The position numbers and the translations under genes were made by a program. Shown piece by piece: positions 46,086 to 57,353 of a stretch of 64,000 nt of DNA. This DNA comes from Gamarada debralockiae. Taxonomy: Eukaryota; Ascomycota; Leotiomycetes; Helotiales; Hyphodiscaceae. Under the pieces are notes generated by a model, which was not told the origin of the DNA, did no database searches, and saw nothing but the letters and a program-made list of their open reading frames with translations. The DNA is taken from positions 1 through 64,000 of the forward strand of contig NXFV01001674.1 of assembly GCA_002803225.1 (NCBI GenBank), read 5' to 3'. The first letter of the stretch is position 1; each line of letters opens with the position of its first letter.

Positions 46086-47051
46086 CTATCTTTGCTGTTG
46101 CATCTCGACATCCCTATCCTTACTCGGTATCACAGCCATGACCAGCCTTCCGATGATGGTATATTTCGCTATTTTCAAAAACGGATTCTCCTTCTTCGGC
46201 TGTCCCACAGGAGCTTGTTCAGCTCCTGTATACTGATTCTGGATCGGCGCAGCGCTATCATGGCTAGGGATCTGCTGTGTAGCTTCGAAATGTTGCTCCT
46301 TGGGGACTTTCTTCAGCGTCAACCCCGTTCCCTCATACACTGCCACAACGATGAACTCCTCAATGAGTGCCACGCAAAGCACAACTGTGACGCTGCCGTT
46401 CAGGAGGTTGAAATCCTTGTTCTTGGTGAATGTGGATAGGATGGAGTAGATCAATCGGACGAGAATGAATGGTAACGAAATGACGACGGCCATAAAGAGG
46501 CGTTTCTCCCCTTTCTCAGCGTGGGATACGTGGAAGGACATGAAGACGGTAAAGGCGACAATGGCGATGTAGGAGACGATGAAGAGGGCCGTGCCAGCTT
46601 TGTTCAAGTCTGTAGGCGTATAGCTTTTGAAGCCGCTGGAAATGTACGCATCAGCCGCGTTGATACCGCCCACAATACCCAAAATGAGACCGACGATGAT
46701 GATCAAGTGGATGAGGTGGAACATGCTCGAGTGCAGCATAGTGCGTTTCGTCCTGTGGATGGAATCGAGAAGACGACTGAGCAGACCAATGCATGCCAAC
46801 ATCAAGGGTGAAAGGCCGACGTTCTGGAGAATCGCGGAGCCGGTGTACAAGCTAGTGTTATTGGGGTGGGCGATGGTTGAGAGCTGCATAGAGGGACCTA
46901 TGATTCTTGCCAGACAGAAGATAATTAAGAAGATCCAGCCTGAGTTCTGTCCCAAGCCATGACGAATGGCGAGGAATGCTGCGATGAGGAGACTGGGGAC
47001 GTAAACAGCGATTTCGGCGATTGAGACACCGTTGCGGTAGGTGAGCGTCAT
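46086..47051 (-). CDS. Seven-TM fungal membrane protein (DUF7702)
   Basis: From MTLTYRNGVSIAEIAVYVPS the single-exon product is 321 aa. An upstream in-frame ATG at 47150 would add 33 polar residues. Seven hydrophobic segments can be counted: IAEIAVYVPSLLIAAFLAIR, GWIFLIIFCLARIIGPSMQL, LQNVGLSPLMLACIGLLSRL, FHLIHLIIIVGLILGIVGGI, ALFIVSYIAIVAFTVFMSFH, LFMAVVISLPFILVRLIYSI and VTVVLCVALIEEFIVVAVYE. A soluble tail with Pro/Gln-rich sequence follows. This layout, with RxxGPSMQLS after TM2 and SLPFILVRLIYS in TM6, is the fungal DUF7702 family, sometimes automatically labelled family-C-like GPCR. Ligand and function are unknown. Confidence 0.82.
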   Translation of the reverse strand: MTLTYRNGVSIAEIAVYVPSLLIAAFLAIRHGLGQNSGWIFLIIFCLARIIGPSMQLSTIAHPNNTSLYTGSAILQNVGLSPLMLACIGLLSRLLDSIHRTKRTMLHSSMFHLIHLIIIVGLILGIVGGINAADAYISSGFKSYTPTDLNKAGTALFIVSYIAIVAFTVFMSFHVSHAEKGEKRLFMAVVISLPFILVRLIYSILSTFTKNKDFNLLNGSVTVVLCVALIEEFIVVAVYEGTGLTLKKVPKEQHFEATQQIPSHDSAAPIQNQYTGAEQAPVGQPKKENPFLKIAKYTIIGRLVMAVIPSKDRDVEMQQQR

Positions 47052-47151
47052 ATTGACTGAATATTCGGGGTTTGGACTTTTCCGACTTGAATATGGGTCC
47101 GGCGTTGCGGAGATATTGTGCGTATAACTCTCGACCTTTGGGCTGATCAAG

Positions 47152-48443
47152 GATTGCAGATAGAGTGCTGATGTGTATGAGAGACGAGTGGATGAGAAAA
47201 GTGAAGGAATGAGATGAATATATACCTCCTACCAACATCAGGCTGTCTCTTTCCATCATGTGTGCGGTTGTTACACATCGTGAAGCTACCCCGACACTTA
47301 TGGGCCACTTAGCCCAAAGCAGCATTCACGAAGCTCATATGGCTCAGCCTGACAGCCTCGTGCACTCTTTAATTTGATTAAGAGAGAAAAAAAGCCAAAA
47401 ACGTTTTGAATCGCAAGCAGATGTGGCTCATGCCCAATCTTATTTGAGTCCTAAGCGAATCACAGGTTAGCTTGCGCAAAGACTTCTTCATTCGAGCATA
47501 GCTTCGCACTAGCTTTCGTCCGTTTGGCGACAACCCCTGCAGCCGAACGCACAGCACTTAAATATCATACCACCATAAGATGACGTTTGAGAAGGCTGAA
47601 ATTGAGGGATTTGGGTGGGGTATTGCAAGCCTTGCTTCAGGAGTTACGGGTATGTGTTTCCGTTCAACATTCGCTGGAGTTGAACGCGCCGTGATTGACG
47701 GCGTCGCCTATTCGATGGTTCTAACTTCACTCTGATTTTCACTTGAACCGCACCGGGCTCCAAAGACAGGAGATCGTGAGCTTAAGACAGCAGCTATGAC
47801 TGGGGTAAAATGGCCGTTGAACGATTGAGGACTGTTTCACAATAAGGTATATCTCAATAGCCTTTTCAAAGCCTCGCCGTGAAGCCTTGTCTTCCCTCCA
47901 TAACCAAAGTTTTGGTTGAGCGGTCACGTTATCTAGATTTTCTGCTATTGTGTCAAAAGAATCAAAAGGGTTCATTTATCAAAAGCTTCTTAGCCAACAA
48001 GCATTTTGGGCTCTGCTTTAGGTGTGTTGTGAGGCGCAGGTCCTTTTTTCGGCGGAACCGAAAGGCCCCTTACACCCCACTCTCGGTTCTTTGGCTTAGA
48101 CCTGTACCCTTTGGGTATGCTGTGCGAACTTTCTCAACATCATCTCTCCTTTTTTGATATCATGGAAGACCAAGTTGACCAGTATTAAAGCTCCATTACC
48201 AACATCTAAGGTGACTTATTTGGAATAATATAAGGCGGTATTGACAGGTACTTTTCTGCGCAGCGTCGTGAGCTTTCGCGATGCATAGAAGCACGTGAAG
48301 GTTTGTTAAATTTCGTATATTTTTCCAAATTGGAGCACTTCCAGTCTTGTGTCATTGCGTTTGGTTCCTCTGCATTTGCCAATCGACCCAAATATCTTCA
48401 AGCTGATTGTCATCTGGTTCTTCGTTGTCGTTGCGCTTGTATC
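47152..48443. other. Intergenic, nothing supported
   Basis: About 1.3 kb. An isolated ATG reading MTFEKAEIEGFGWGIASLAS at 47580 ends in a GTATGT donor, but no continuing exon was found. Confidence 0.4.
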
Positions 48444-50778
48444 ATGGCCTACTGTGGGAAGCCGTCCATGGGATGCCGAAATTGCAGAGAAAGGAAAATT
48501 CGAGTGAGTGGGATACCCTGACCTTGAGTACGGGTACCTCGCATCCGCACTAAGACGACCAAAACGTCGAGTCTGCTTCGTATTAGGGTGTTGATAATCC
48601 CAGCCAGTAGTCAAGATTTGGTACTGAGAAGCCACAAGTGCGATACAGCAGTACCGACGTGTGGGCAATGCGCTAAAGCAAAAAAAAAAAGAGTGCTCCG
48701 GTTACCGCAACCAACTGGACCTGTCGTTTAGAAATGAGAGCAGTAGTGTAATCGAGAAAGCCAAGGCCAAATTTAGAAAGAGCCCTACCGCTACTGGAGC
48801 AAAAGAAAATCCTACGGTGCTTACTAAACGGAATACCTACCTGTAAAAGCTCAACTGAGATTAACGTGTCCGATCTCCTTACGAGATCTGTTTCATCCGA
48901 TTCCTTGCCTTCAACGCTTCTCGTCAATTACGCCGATCTGGACGATTATTCCACACATTATTTCAACAACTCGGATGTTAATAATGAGGATGCATTATCC
49001 ATATCACCGTCTGACTGGTCTACCTTCTCCATGTTCCCGACCATCGAGGAGCTTGGTACCAACCTCTTTCTGGACAACTTCGTTGCACAAAATACTGGAC
49101 CTTCTCGTAAGTTGGGACGCAGCAATATTCTCACACAATATGTCCACATTTCGATGAATTCGTCTTGCCAATCGTTCATCCCAGATGATTTCTTGTCGTC
49201 ATGTGGTTCTGACACCCAGATCTTCCAGGTGGCCACTTTAACTATCTGTACGACATGTGTCGCGAACAACAAGGCATAGACTTCACACTCAGAGCCAGCG
49301 TCGTTGCAGCCGGCCTTGCCGCATTTGCGAACGCCTCCAAATCATTCGAGCTGATGAGACAAGCTCGAAGAGAATACATGGTCGCCCTTCGAAATATCAA
49401 TGCAGCACTCAGGTCGCCAGCGGATGCCATCAAAGACAGCACTTTGGTTTCAATTATGGTCGTCAGCATTTTCGAAACGAAAACCAGCTCCACCCGGATA
49501 TCTCTCAAGGCGTGGACTGAGCATATCAATGGCGGTACGACACGTATGTATTTGGGAGTAATTCTTTTCCTTTCGAGACTGTTACATGAGTTGCAACTCT
49601 TGAGTCATATCTCAGGAGCAGTTTACTCCAAAATTCACCCAATGAAGTAATATACTGACTCCCCAGTGTTCTGCAGTGCTCAAGCTACGACGACAGTCAC
49701 AAATTCAGACAGTTACTGGCCTCCGTCTGTTTATACATGTCACTTCCCATCTCTTAGTCTCGTGCGTTCAGCGAGAACTGCCAATGCCTCCACAGTTGAG
49801 GGAACTCAGGCTAAAAGCCTTTCAACTCGTCCCGCCGGACCCAGCATGGCAATTCCTGAAAGTGATCGACGAATTCACCATCTTCTGCGCCGCAGTCCGA
49901 TACGGCACACTCTCGGGCTCTGAGACAATAATATCAATAGCTCTCAGATACGACAGCGATCTGATGTAGATCTTCTCCAACATTTGTTTTACGAGACAGT
50001 CTACAAAGACGAAGACCCTGAGATTGTCTGGAATGATTACCATGATATTTATTACGATTACTAGATAACCCAGATACAGAACAAAATACACTCAACGAAG
50101 ATCATGCTCAATGAGACGATTCGCTCACGGCTCCTGGAGGGCTTTACGTCTGTCCCCTCTAGTTTTACGACGAGCGAGTATACGGCTCAGTTCCAGATTT
50201 CTACTGATGTCCTGGTCAAAATGCGTGATGGAATTCGTCGGAGTATTCCCCAGCACATTGGATATGTGACTCGAAAGCCCTTCACTTACCCATATCAAAA
50301 CTACAGCCAAAGCCACTCTCCTTCGACAACACCACCGCCGCCCAACACTGGCTTCGAAGGGACATTATTTACAGATCTCCTCGAAGGAGCAGCCAGTTTC
50401 TCGACCCACGGCTCACCTCCCCCAGCCTAGCTTGGCACTTCTCCCAACTAAGATCGCACCTCTCCACCACGCACCACCCCACCTCCAACTCACCTGATTA
50501 CCTCCCATTCATCCGTCCAATTCCGTCAGTCATTAGCCCCGTCACCCGAAGTCTCAGCAATAGATGGCTACTTCCTCCTTTGGCCACTCTACGCTTCTGG
50601 CGCCACGAGAGTTTCCACCCCAGAGAACCACGCTTTCGTCATTAAACGACTTCGTTATGTGGGAGACACGATGGGGATTACGCAGGGGAATGCACTAGCG
50701 AATTTCTTGAGCATGGGCGCTGTTGCTGAGATGCATGAACAGGGCGGGAAAAAAGGATGGACGCTATCGCCGGTCTGA
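48444..50778 (+). pseudogene. Zn2Cys6 transcription factor pseudogene
   Basis: Exon 1 (48444-48503) encodes MAYCGKPSMGCRNCRERKIR and exon 2 begins CDTAVPTCGQCAKAK at 48639, so a normal Zn2Cys6 cluster is started. A run of 11 A at 48680-48690 then shifts the frame by one, and ECSGYRNQLDLSFRNESS continues in another frame. Further family blocks are GHFNYLYDMCREQQG (after an intron with a GTAAGT donor), RASVVAAGLAAFANA, KDSTLVSIMVVSIFETK, LKAWTEHINGG, LRLFIHVTSHLLVSCVQR and DPAWQFLKVIDEF. After these come a TAG at 49967-49969 plus a frame change to FYETVYKDEDPEIVWND, and a TAG at 50062-50064 where relatives have Trp. Then come IMLNETIRSRLLEG and finally AIDGYFLLWPLYASGA and LRYVGDTMGITQGNALA to the stop at 50776-50778. 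Multiple hits argue for decay, not sequencing error. Confidence 0.87.
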
Positions 50779-51532
50779 AGAGACAAGGGGGGTTGGAACT
50801 GTTTAGATCTACACTGGGGAAGGGAGAGATCGAGAATGGTGGGAAAGAAGGAAAACAGGATTAAGTGATGGACGAGAAGGAGGATATGGGTGGGATTAGG
50901 TTAGGTAGGAGGTTAGATAGTTTATCAGGCATCAGTGCGGGTCAGCGGGGGTGTTATTTGTGGGGGAACAAAGTCTTAGAGAACTTGTTGCCTTAGAGGA
51001 CTCGAAGGGAGTGTAGTCGATACTGGCCAATGAAGCTGCCTGCCAAGAGCGGACCTCGTCCTGACAACGATGCTACCAGTAATTGTTTTCGTAGCCAGCC
51101 ACCCACCACTAGCCGCCCACGGTGATTTCGGGTATTTGTGACCGGTGAAGGTCGGCAGAAAATTGGCAACTTTCTAACGCTTCGGAGAGAAAGGCTATTC
51201 AACGATTTCACACACAACGTCTACAAGTCTTACTATCCAACAAGGCATCAAGACCCGAAAACATACGCTCATAACCATGTGATTCTATTAAGACATCGGG
51301 CTCTGATTATTCGAGGCAAGGCGAGCTGTGCGGGCGTGTTGGCCCCATGGCTGAGACCTTGACTCTGTAAACGTTTGTGGCTTTGTGGCTGGACGGCGTT
51401 ATCAGCTCAGCCTGATCGCAATGAAGAGCATGTTTGCCCCATAGTCGCTCTTTCTACCCTTCCTCATGAATATTTGACGCTTTGCTGTAATCTCGACATG
51501 CCAACAAGTGCGTTGAGCAAGCGTTCACAGCC
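50779..51532. other. Intergenic, nothing recognised
   Basis: About 750 bases between the pseudogene and the unknown propeller gene. No supported open frame. Confidence 0.45.
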
Positions 51533-54217
51533 ATGTCGAATTCAGTAATTGTTGAAGTATGGACACTCCTTCAGTCGCGGCGGGACACGACCAACATCCT
51601 ACAGGAGATATTGGGCCATTACACACTCTCTGTTGTAGGAAAGCCTGCAGAGGCTGCTCTTGCGCTTTCCTTCCGCCTATTTGTCTGGATGAAAGTAATG
51701 TTTGACATGCAGCGCACATACTTGCAGAACGTCGACCATCCTTCGTCCGAATCCAAGTCCAAACTCATCGATCCGAATACCCTCTTCGCGACAATATGTC
51801 AAATCATAGACATTCAATCTCGAGTCTACGGCCGCCAGGTGGGAGTCACGGATGAATACTTGTCTCAGCGATGCTTCATTGCGGGTGTTGTGCTGTCGGG
51901 TCTTCGCGCGTTGCTGCTGCGAGAGGGCAGTTTTCCACCGAACGAGGTTGAAGACATGCGCGTCCACATATCAGACTGGCGCAAAAAGGCGGGGAGGCAA
52001 TCTTTAGAGAGGGCTATTTTAGATAAATGTCACTATGCGCTGGATAGTATACTTTCCTCTGGGGAAACAGTGGGGTCATCGGATGTGATGATACATAAGC
52101 CAGCGTGCGATGTTTTGGAGCTCCCTGATAGTGAAGAAATGGTAAGAAATATCACATAAGAAGCATTCTTAATAAATTGACCAACTTTTGTAGTTCCATC
52201 CGAAATTAACAACGGACGAATGTTTCGAGGGCGAGTTGCGAGAACTTCGAGATAACAACAGTGAGCGCTCGTTTTGGGTTTTGTTTGATATTATTTGGGC
52301 TGCCGAGGCAGCTCTCATTCAGAAAGCGGCGGTGGTTAATAAATATGCGGCACGTTTGGATCCACGGAGATTTGAAGAAGCGTGTTTGAAGGCTGTTCTA
52401 CTGGAGTGGTGCGGTGGATTTCATTATTTCCACGCAGAGGAGCTGGACAGGGCTCAGGACAGGGCTCTACAGACATACCTGGGTCATTTCAGAAACTTCT
52501 TGGAAGGCCGGAATACGAAGCTCCTAGCCTCTCAAGTGGAAATAAGTGGACTCTCATCTCGTCTTGGTGAGAGCATCGACTCTTGGTTCTTCCGAGCATC
52601 TGGTATCGATCACGAGGAGCTGAAGGGAAAGTCACGAACTGCATACGTACTGCACTGCCCGAAATTGCATGTTGTGCCTGTGCACGAATTGGAAGGCTTC
52701 ATGCCGAGATCAATGACAGACGAGAACCTGCTGGACGTTAACTTCAGATGCACTAAATGTGACGACTCACGGAATCTCGTTCGACGAGCAAGAAGAATCG
52801 AGCCCCTTGATGATTTATCAGAAGTAGTCAAGAAAATTATCGACAGATCATCGGAATCACAGTATTCGGCGTTTGGAGATCCATTACCTGAAGACATCTG
52901 TCGTACTGCCACTGAACCTTCCGTCGAGACCCGGCGATTATCTTCATTGAGTTTAATGCCACATCCCTCATCAGCAGACTCCCAGAGCACTCACGATACC
53001 ATCCCAAGCAACTCGGGCTCCAATGGGAAGAGATTTAGTATGACTAGAGTCCTCAGTCTTGGCCACAAAAGCTCCAACGTCGAGAATGCCTCGGAACCAT
53101 TACCGAAATCGCATCGCTTCTCGGCTGATGGAGGCACCCTCCTTCTATGGACGGAGGGCAGGAACTACATCTTTGCTTCTGTTGTTGCGGAGGTGGGTAA
53201 CAGCACAACCGATTCGACATTGACGGGGCGCAAATACGCAGTTGATGCCGTGCAACAAGTAGCGGGAGGCGGGGATCTAATTGCCGCAGTGTCTGGGGTA
53301 CGGTTCATTCGAAATATGTTGCCGTTGAGTGAGTCTCTGCTAATCATTATTTTAGAACCGCATGCTGCTAGTATTTTCGCAGTCCCAAGGCGATGTGGCG
53401 ATATTCGATACGGCAATCGGCGGGGACCGAGATGATGCAATCAGATGCATCGCAGTCTGCCCTAGGGGCAGATTTGTCGCTGTGGGACAGGATAAGAGAG
53501 TAATTATATGGGATCTTACGGACCTTGACGCAATCTCTTGCAATACTTTCCATTTGCGAGGGCTGTTAGGTAAAACCATTGACAGTCAAATGGCCTCTTT
53601 TGGGCAACATGGGAGTCAACTCATCATTGCAATCCTGGACAGCAAAGGCACAGTTGAATTGAGTGTCTGCGATCATACAGGTCAGAAAATTTGGTCCCGC
53701 CGCGAGAGATTGACCCGCTCTATGGTAAGCTTTCTTTTATATTCTGGCATCTATACTTACTTCCATTGCTAACACATATTGTCTTTTGCAGGCCGCGGAT
53801 AATCAGCTAGGTCTCTCTTCGGTATTTTATGACAGCAACACGAATTACGCAGTAGTGACAGCTTTCATCAACAAGGAATATTGCGTTGTTCAGTCAAATT
53901 CAGCGGGGTTGGAATTGAAGGGATGGCGTCGGGACTCCAAATTTCAGGGTGCAGCACAAAGCCCGTCCGGCTCAATCTTCACACTGGTAGACGGCAATGG
54001 CCAGCTGTATATTCTCGACATCCAGACACGCCACATCACTGAGGGTGTCAAGCTGCCTCATAGGTGTGCGGCAGCGAGAGATGAGATGATGGCACTTTCG
54101 ATACAAGACGATACTACCGTTCGCGCATGTTGGAACGAGGGTGGAAAGATAGTTCTTGCCACAGTCTTTAAAGGACAGAGGAAAGTAGACATTCTTAGAA
54201 TTCGCTCTCTGCAATAA
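51533..54217 (+). CDS. Large protein with C-terminal WD-like propeller, unrecognised
   Basis: Exons 51533-52141, 52194-53297, 53356-53724 and 53792-54217 all join in phase 0 to 835 aa, with good donors (GTAAGA, GTACGG, GTAAGC) and CTAAT/CTAAC branch sites. The N-terminal 400 residues are helical and match nothing I recognise (RDTTNILQEILGHYTLSVVG; LRELRDNNSERSFWVLFDII). FRCTKCDDSRNLVRRARRIE has a CxxC pair. A Ser-rich linker precedes beta-rich sequence with propeller-like strands: GGTLLLWTEGRNYIFASVVA, CIAVCPRGRFVAVGQDKRVI followed by IWDL, and AAQSPSGSIFTLVDGNGQLY. The C-terminal half is therefore probably a WD-like beta-propeller. No TM segment or signal peptide is evident. Function is unknown. 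Confidence 0.78.
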
Positions 54218-54427
54218 TAAGTTTTGAGTTAGAAATACTCAGGCAGTTTATCATCACATGACGTTCAAGTACCAGATGGTCTCATATCAACTCACAGATA
54301 TATAATAATAATGGATCCTAGAGTGTCAATCACTGTTGATGTTCTTGTCATCGGCAAATACTTGTACTATTCTACACAGAAGAATAATATTCATTATGTG
54401 GACATTCGCAAAACTTGATGCACCTCT

Positions 54428-56572
54428 TTACTTGAGCCAAGTCCAAATCCATCCTGCTAGCGCCTGAGAATTGTCTTTGAACGACGCAGTCCTCCCCCTG
54501 TCCCACTCCAACCTTCCTACCCTATTTTCACGTTCTACAACAACTGGCGGTGGACGCTGTAGCTCTTGATTGCGATTCCTTCTCCATTTGAGAGGGTTCC
54601 AGGTGTTATCAATCATCACGTGGTATGCCATAACGATGACGGCGAAGACAACAAACTAGAACTTGTGTCAGAATTTGTTTCTTATTCAAACGGGTAGGAT
54701 TGAACGGTCATGCTTACACTGATATAAGACGCAATGAAGTCGGGTAAGCTGAAGGGTCTGACACATGCTCGCCATCCGTTGAAAACTGCGAGCAAACTAC
54801 AACCTACGAGTCCATAGATCGCCTTTGCGCGCTGACCCCTGGATTTATAAGGATATCGACTTCTTCGGCGATCGTATGGCGTTCTAGTATACTGGGTGTC
54901 ATTGATTCTGTCGTCTCTTCCTCTTGCTGCGTTATCGATACTAAACTTGTAAGTAAAGTGCTTTTTCATGATGAGCTCGTACTTACCACTTATAGAATTC
55001 GAGATATGAAGCACAAACGATAGCGTAAACAATCAACATGGATACTACGGAGTTGGTAGCCATTCGACCCAATTCCTTGGACGTTTTAGCTGGCCGATCA
55101 TGACGAGAGCAGGAATGTTTAACTCACTATTGCCGGAAATGGCTTTGTTGCCAGGAAGGCCAAGAATCCAAAGAGCCAGCTTACGAAAACTGCACCATGT
55201 GGCACACCCCAAGTGGTTCGCTCCAGCTTAGCCTTGACCAGCTGGACAATGTAGAATTGGGGCCACACCTCGGGGATTGACGCAAGTGCATGCAAAATTC
55301 GAGAGGAGAGATAGAGCGAGTTGATTCCTGATGTTGTGGCTGAAAAGATGAAGACTCCGTTCAAAAGGTTTGGCCACCCGCGAATATGATTTCTGACGAG
55401 GGCAATTATGAAGATGCTGTTCTCTCCAGACCTAATTTCATTGATGGTGTAGTCGCGGAGGTTGGGATCTGTGTACGGCACATTCAAGCCAACGACGAAA
55501 ACAGACAGGGAATATAACAGGATGATCCTCAGCGATATCTTCCGCGTTCCCATCTTAATTGTCTCAGTGGTCTTGAGATCCAAATTCTCGGCCGCGGTGA
55601 TTGAGACCGTCTCAAACCCGATCAATGAGAATACAACTGTTGTCATGGCGGTCCACAAAGCCAAAAAGCGACCGGCACTGCCACCAAGGACCTCATCTTG
55701 GCCATCAGCCCCAACGCGGAGCGTGATATTCTGCGCGCTGAATGAATAAGGCTGGTCATACGTCCAGAATCGACCATTGGGATGAGGAACACGCTGCATG
55801 GCGTTGATGACGACGTTGAACAGGATCAATCCCACGATGAATATCATCTTAATGCACCCGAAGATGTACTCCAGTCTCCCGTACCAGAGAACTGGGAGGC
55901 AATTGATTGCCAGAATGAGTATCAAGAACAAGAAAACCCAAACGGCAGGACTAGTGCTCTGTCCGACTCCCCAGCCAAGGCTATTGTCAGGATAACCGAC
56001 ATCCTCCAGGTAGCCTGCACTAAAGCGGAAGTTCCAAAGTTGTGCTACTGCCAGGATTTCAGAAGCAATGATCACTACCCAAGAAAACCTTCGGAGAGTA
56101 AGTATTTCTCCACACAATATTCAAGAATCCTGCTTACCAAGTCATCCAACCTGCGGCGTAGCCTATTCCTTCGTCCAAAAAGCGACGCGGAAACACGAAA
56201 AGAGCTCCCTGGACCGGAAACAAGGCAGTCATTTCTCCCAAGGAACCCATCGTCGACCACATCAGTGATCCCGATATGAGGTATGCGATTACTGCCAGAC
56301 CAGGTGCTGCCAGCGACACGACTCGACCTGACTGAAGAAACAGTCCAACCCCGACGCAGGCCGAGAAGGCTATCATGTTGACATGGCGCTCTCGAAGAAC
56401 GGGCCTGTTACCTATTGTCAGCATCCATATTTTTCCGGGCGACATTATCTTTCGGTAACCTAAGTTCTGTCTCTGGTAATTCTGACGCTATGGATCTCCT
56501 GTCCTCGGACGGTGTATCAGAGGAGGGAGGCAGGTTAGCGTCTATAACGCCTAGTTTTACTGGCTCTGTCAT
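54428..56572 (-). CDS. Amino-acid permease (AAT/YAT family)
   Basis: Six exons on the minus strand (56460-56572, 56138-56404, 55128-56088, 54987-55075, 54718-54940, 54428-54655) join in phase to 626 aa. The N-terminal tail MTEPVKLGVIDANLPPSSDT is Ser/Pro/Glu-rich. RHVNMIAFSACVGVGLFLQS is TM1 of the amino-acid permease family. SLGEMTALFPVQGALFVFPR, EYIFGCIKMIFIVGLILFNV, FSLIGFETVSITAAENLDL and SATTSGINSLYLSSRILHAL are further family blocks, giving about 12 TM segments in a plasma-membrane proton symporter. The substrate cannot be told. Intron 1 uses a GTTACC donor and ends in GTAACAG. If the downstream ATG at 56445 is used instead, that intron is not needed and the product is shorter. Confidence 0.88.
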
Positions 56573-57353
56573 TCTCTTGGAGTTCTGGAATGAAATTCTA
56601 TTGAAAAGAGGCGCTTTGCAACTGGAATTAAGGTAGATAAAGCATTCGAAACTTCGTCTTGATACCAAAGAGAGAAGGCTACAACGGAGAGAATAGCAGA
56701 ACGCTTCATATATTCAAAGTACAGCCTTGCCAGCTCCGCAGGGCATCCACCTTGCATTCAGTATCTCGGTGAGCTGGAAATGAAAATGCAGGGGCGTCGA
56801 CAGTTAGTAGAAAAAGAGAATTTGTGTAGCGCAAGAAGACTCAAGTCAAGGCTGTAGGGTTTTTGACAGCCTCAGCTCGACTTGAGGCTGAATGTAAAGA
56901 ACATGATAGGTGGAGTTGTGAGACACACAACAGCCCTTTCAGAACAGACTACCGAACAAGTTTGCGGGCGTCAAGTCTGCCTGGCATCGGGCGTCAAGAA
57001 TGTGAATTCTGCCTCGAACACCAATATTGGCTTACAGATGTTCTGTTCAACTGCAGCAAAGGTCCCTTGTCCAGCTGCTCCGTATTATTTTGAGGTTCGG
57101 CTCGTCCCACAATCATCGTCGCATCTTCATCTGCCAATGACCCTCTCGCAATCTCAGACGGGGCTGAAAAGATGCACTTTGAGAACATGTGATGGTCCCC
57201 CGGGCTCGCCTGTGGCTGGTGTCTTTTCTTATCATGTTGACCTCTCTCTTCACTGCATTATGGATCGACGTTTTCAAATGCTTATCACTTCAGGGCTACT
57301 ATACGAAAGTTAATTTGAGGACTTCCTTTTTTGGCGAATGATTTGATTCCCAA
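56573..57353. other. Divergent promoter region
   Basis: Lies between the permease start and the start of the GTPase-RING-patatin gene. A 143-codon frame at 56882-57313 has no domain. Regulatory sites could not be identified. Confidence 0.5.

Noticed and set aside
47580..47651. ATG exon-like piece with a GTATGT donor
   Set aside because: No acceptor or continuing coding exon could be found within the next kilobase.
56404..56410. A seven-base GTAACAG read as a micro-intron in the permease
   Set aside because: Far below the size of spliceosomal introns; a 55-nt intron ending at the same AG explains the frame.
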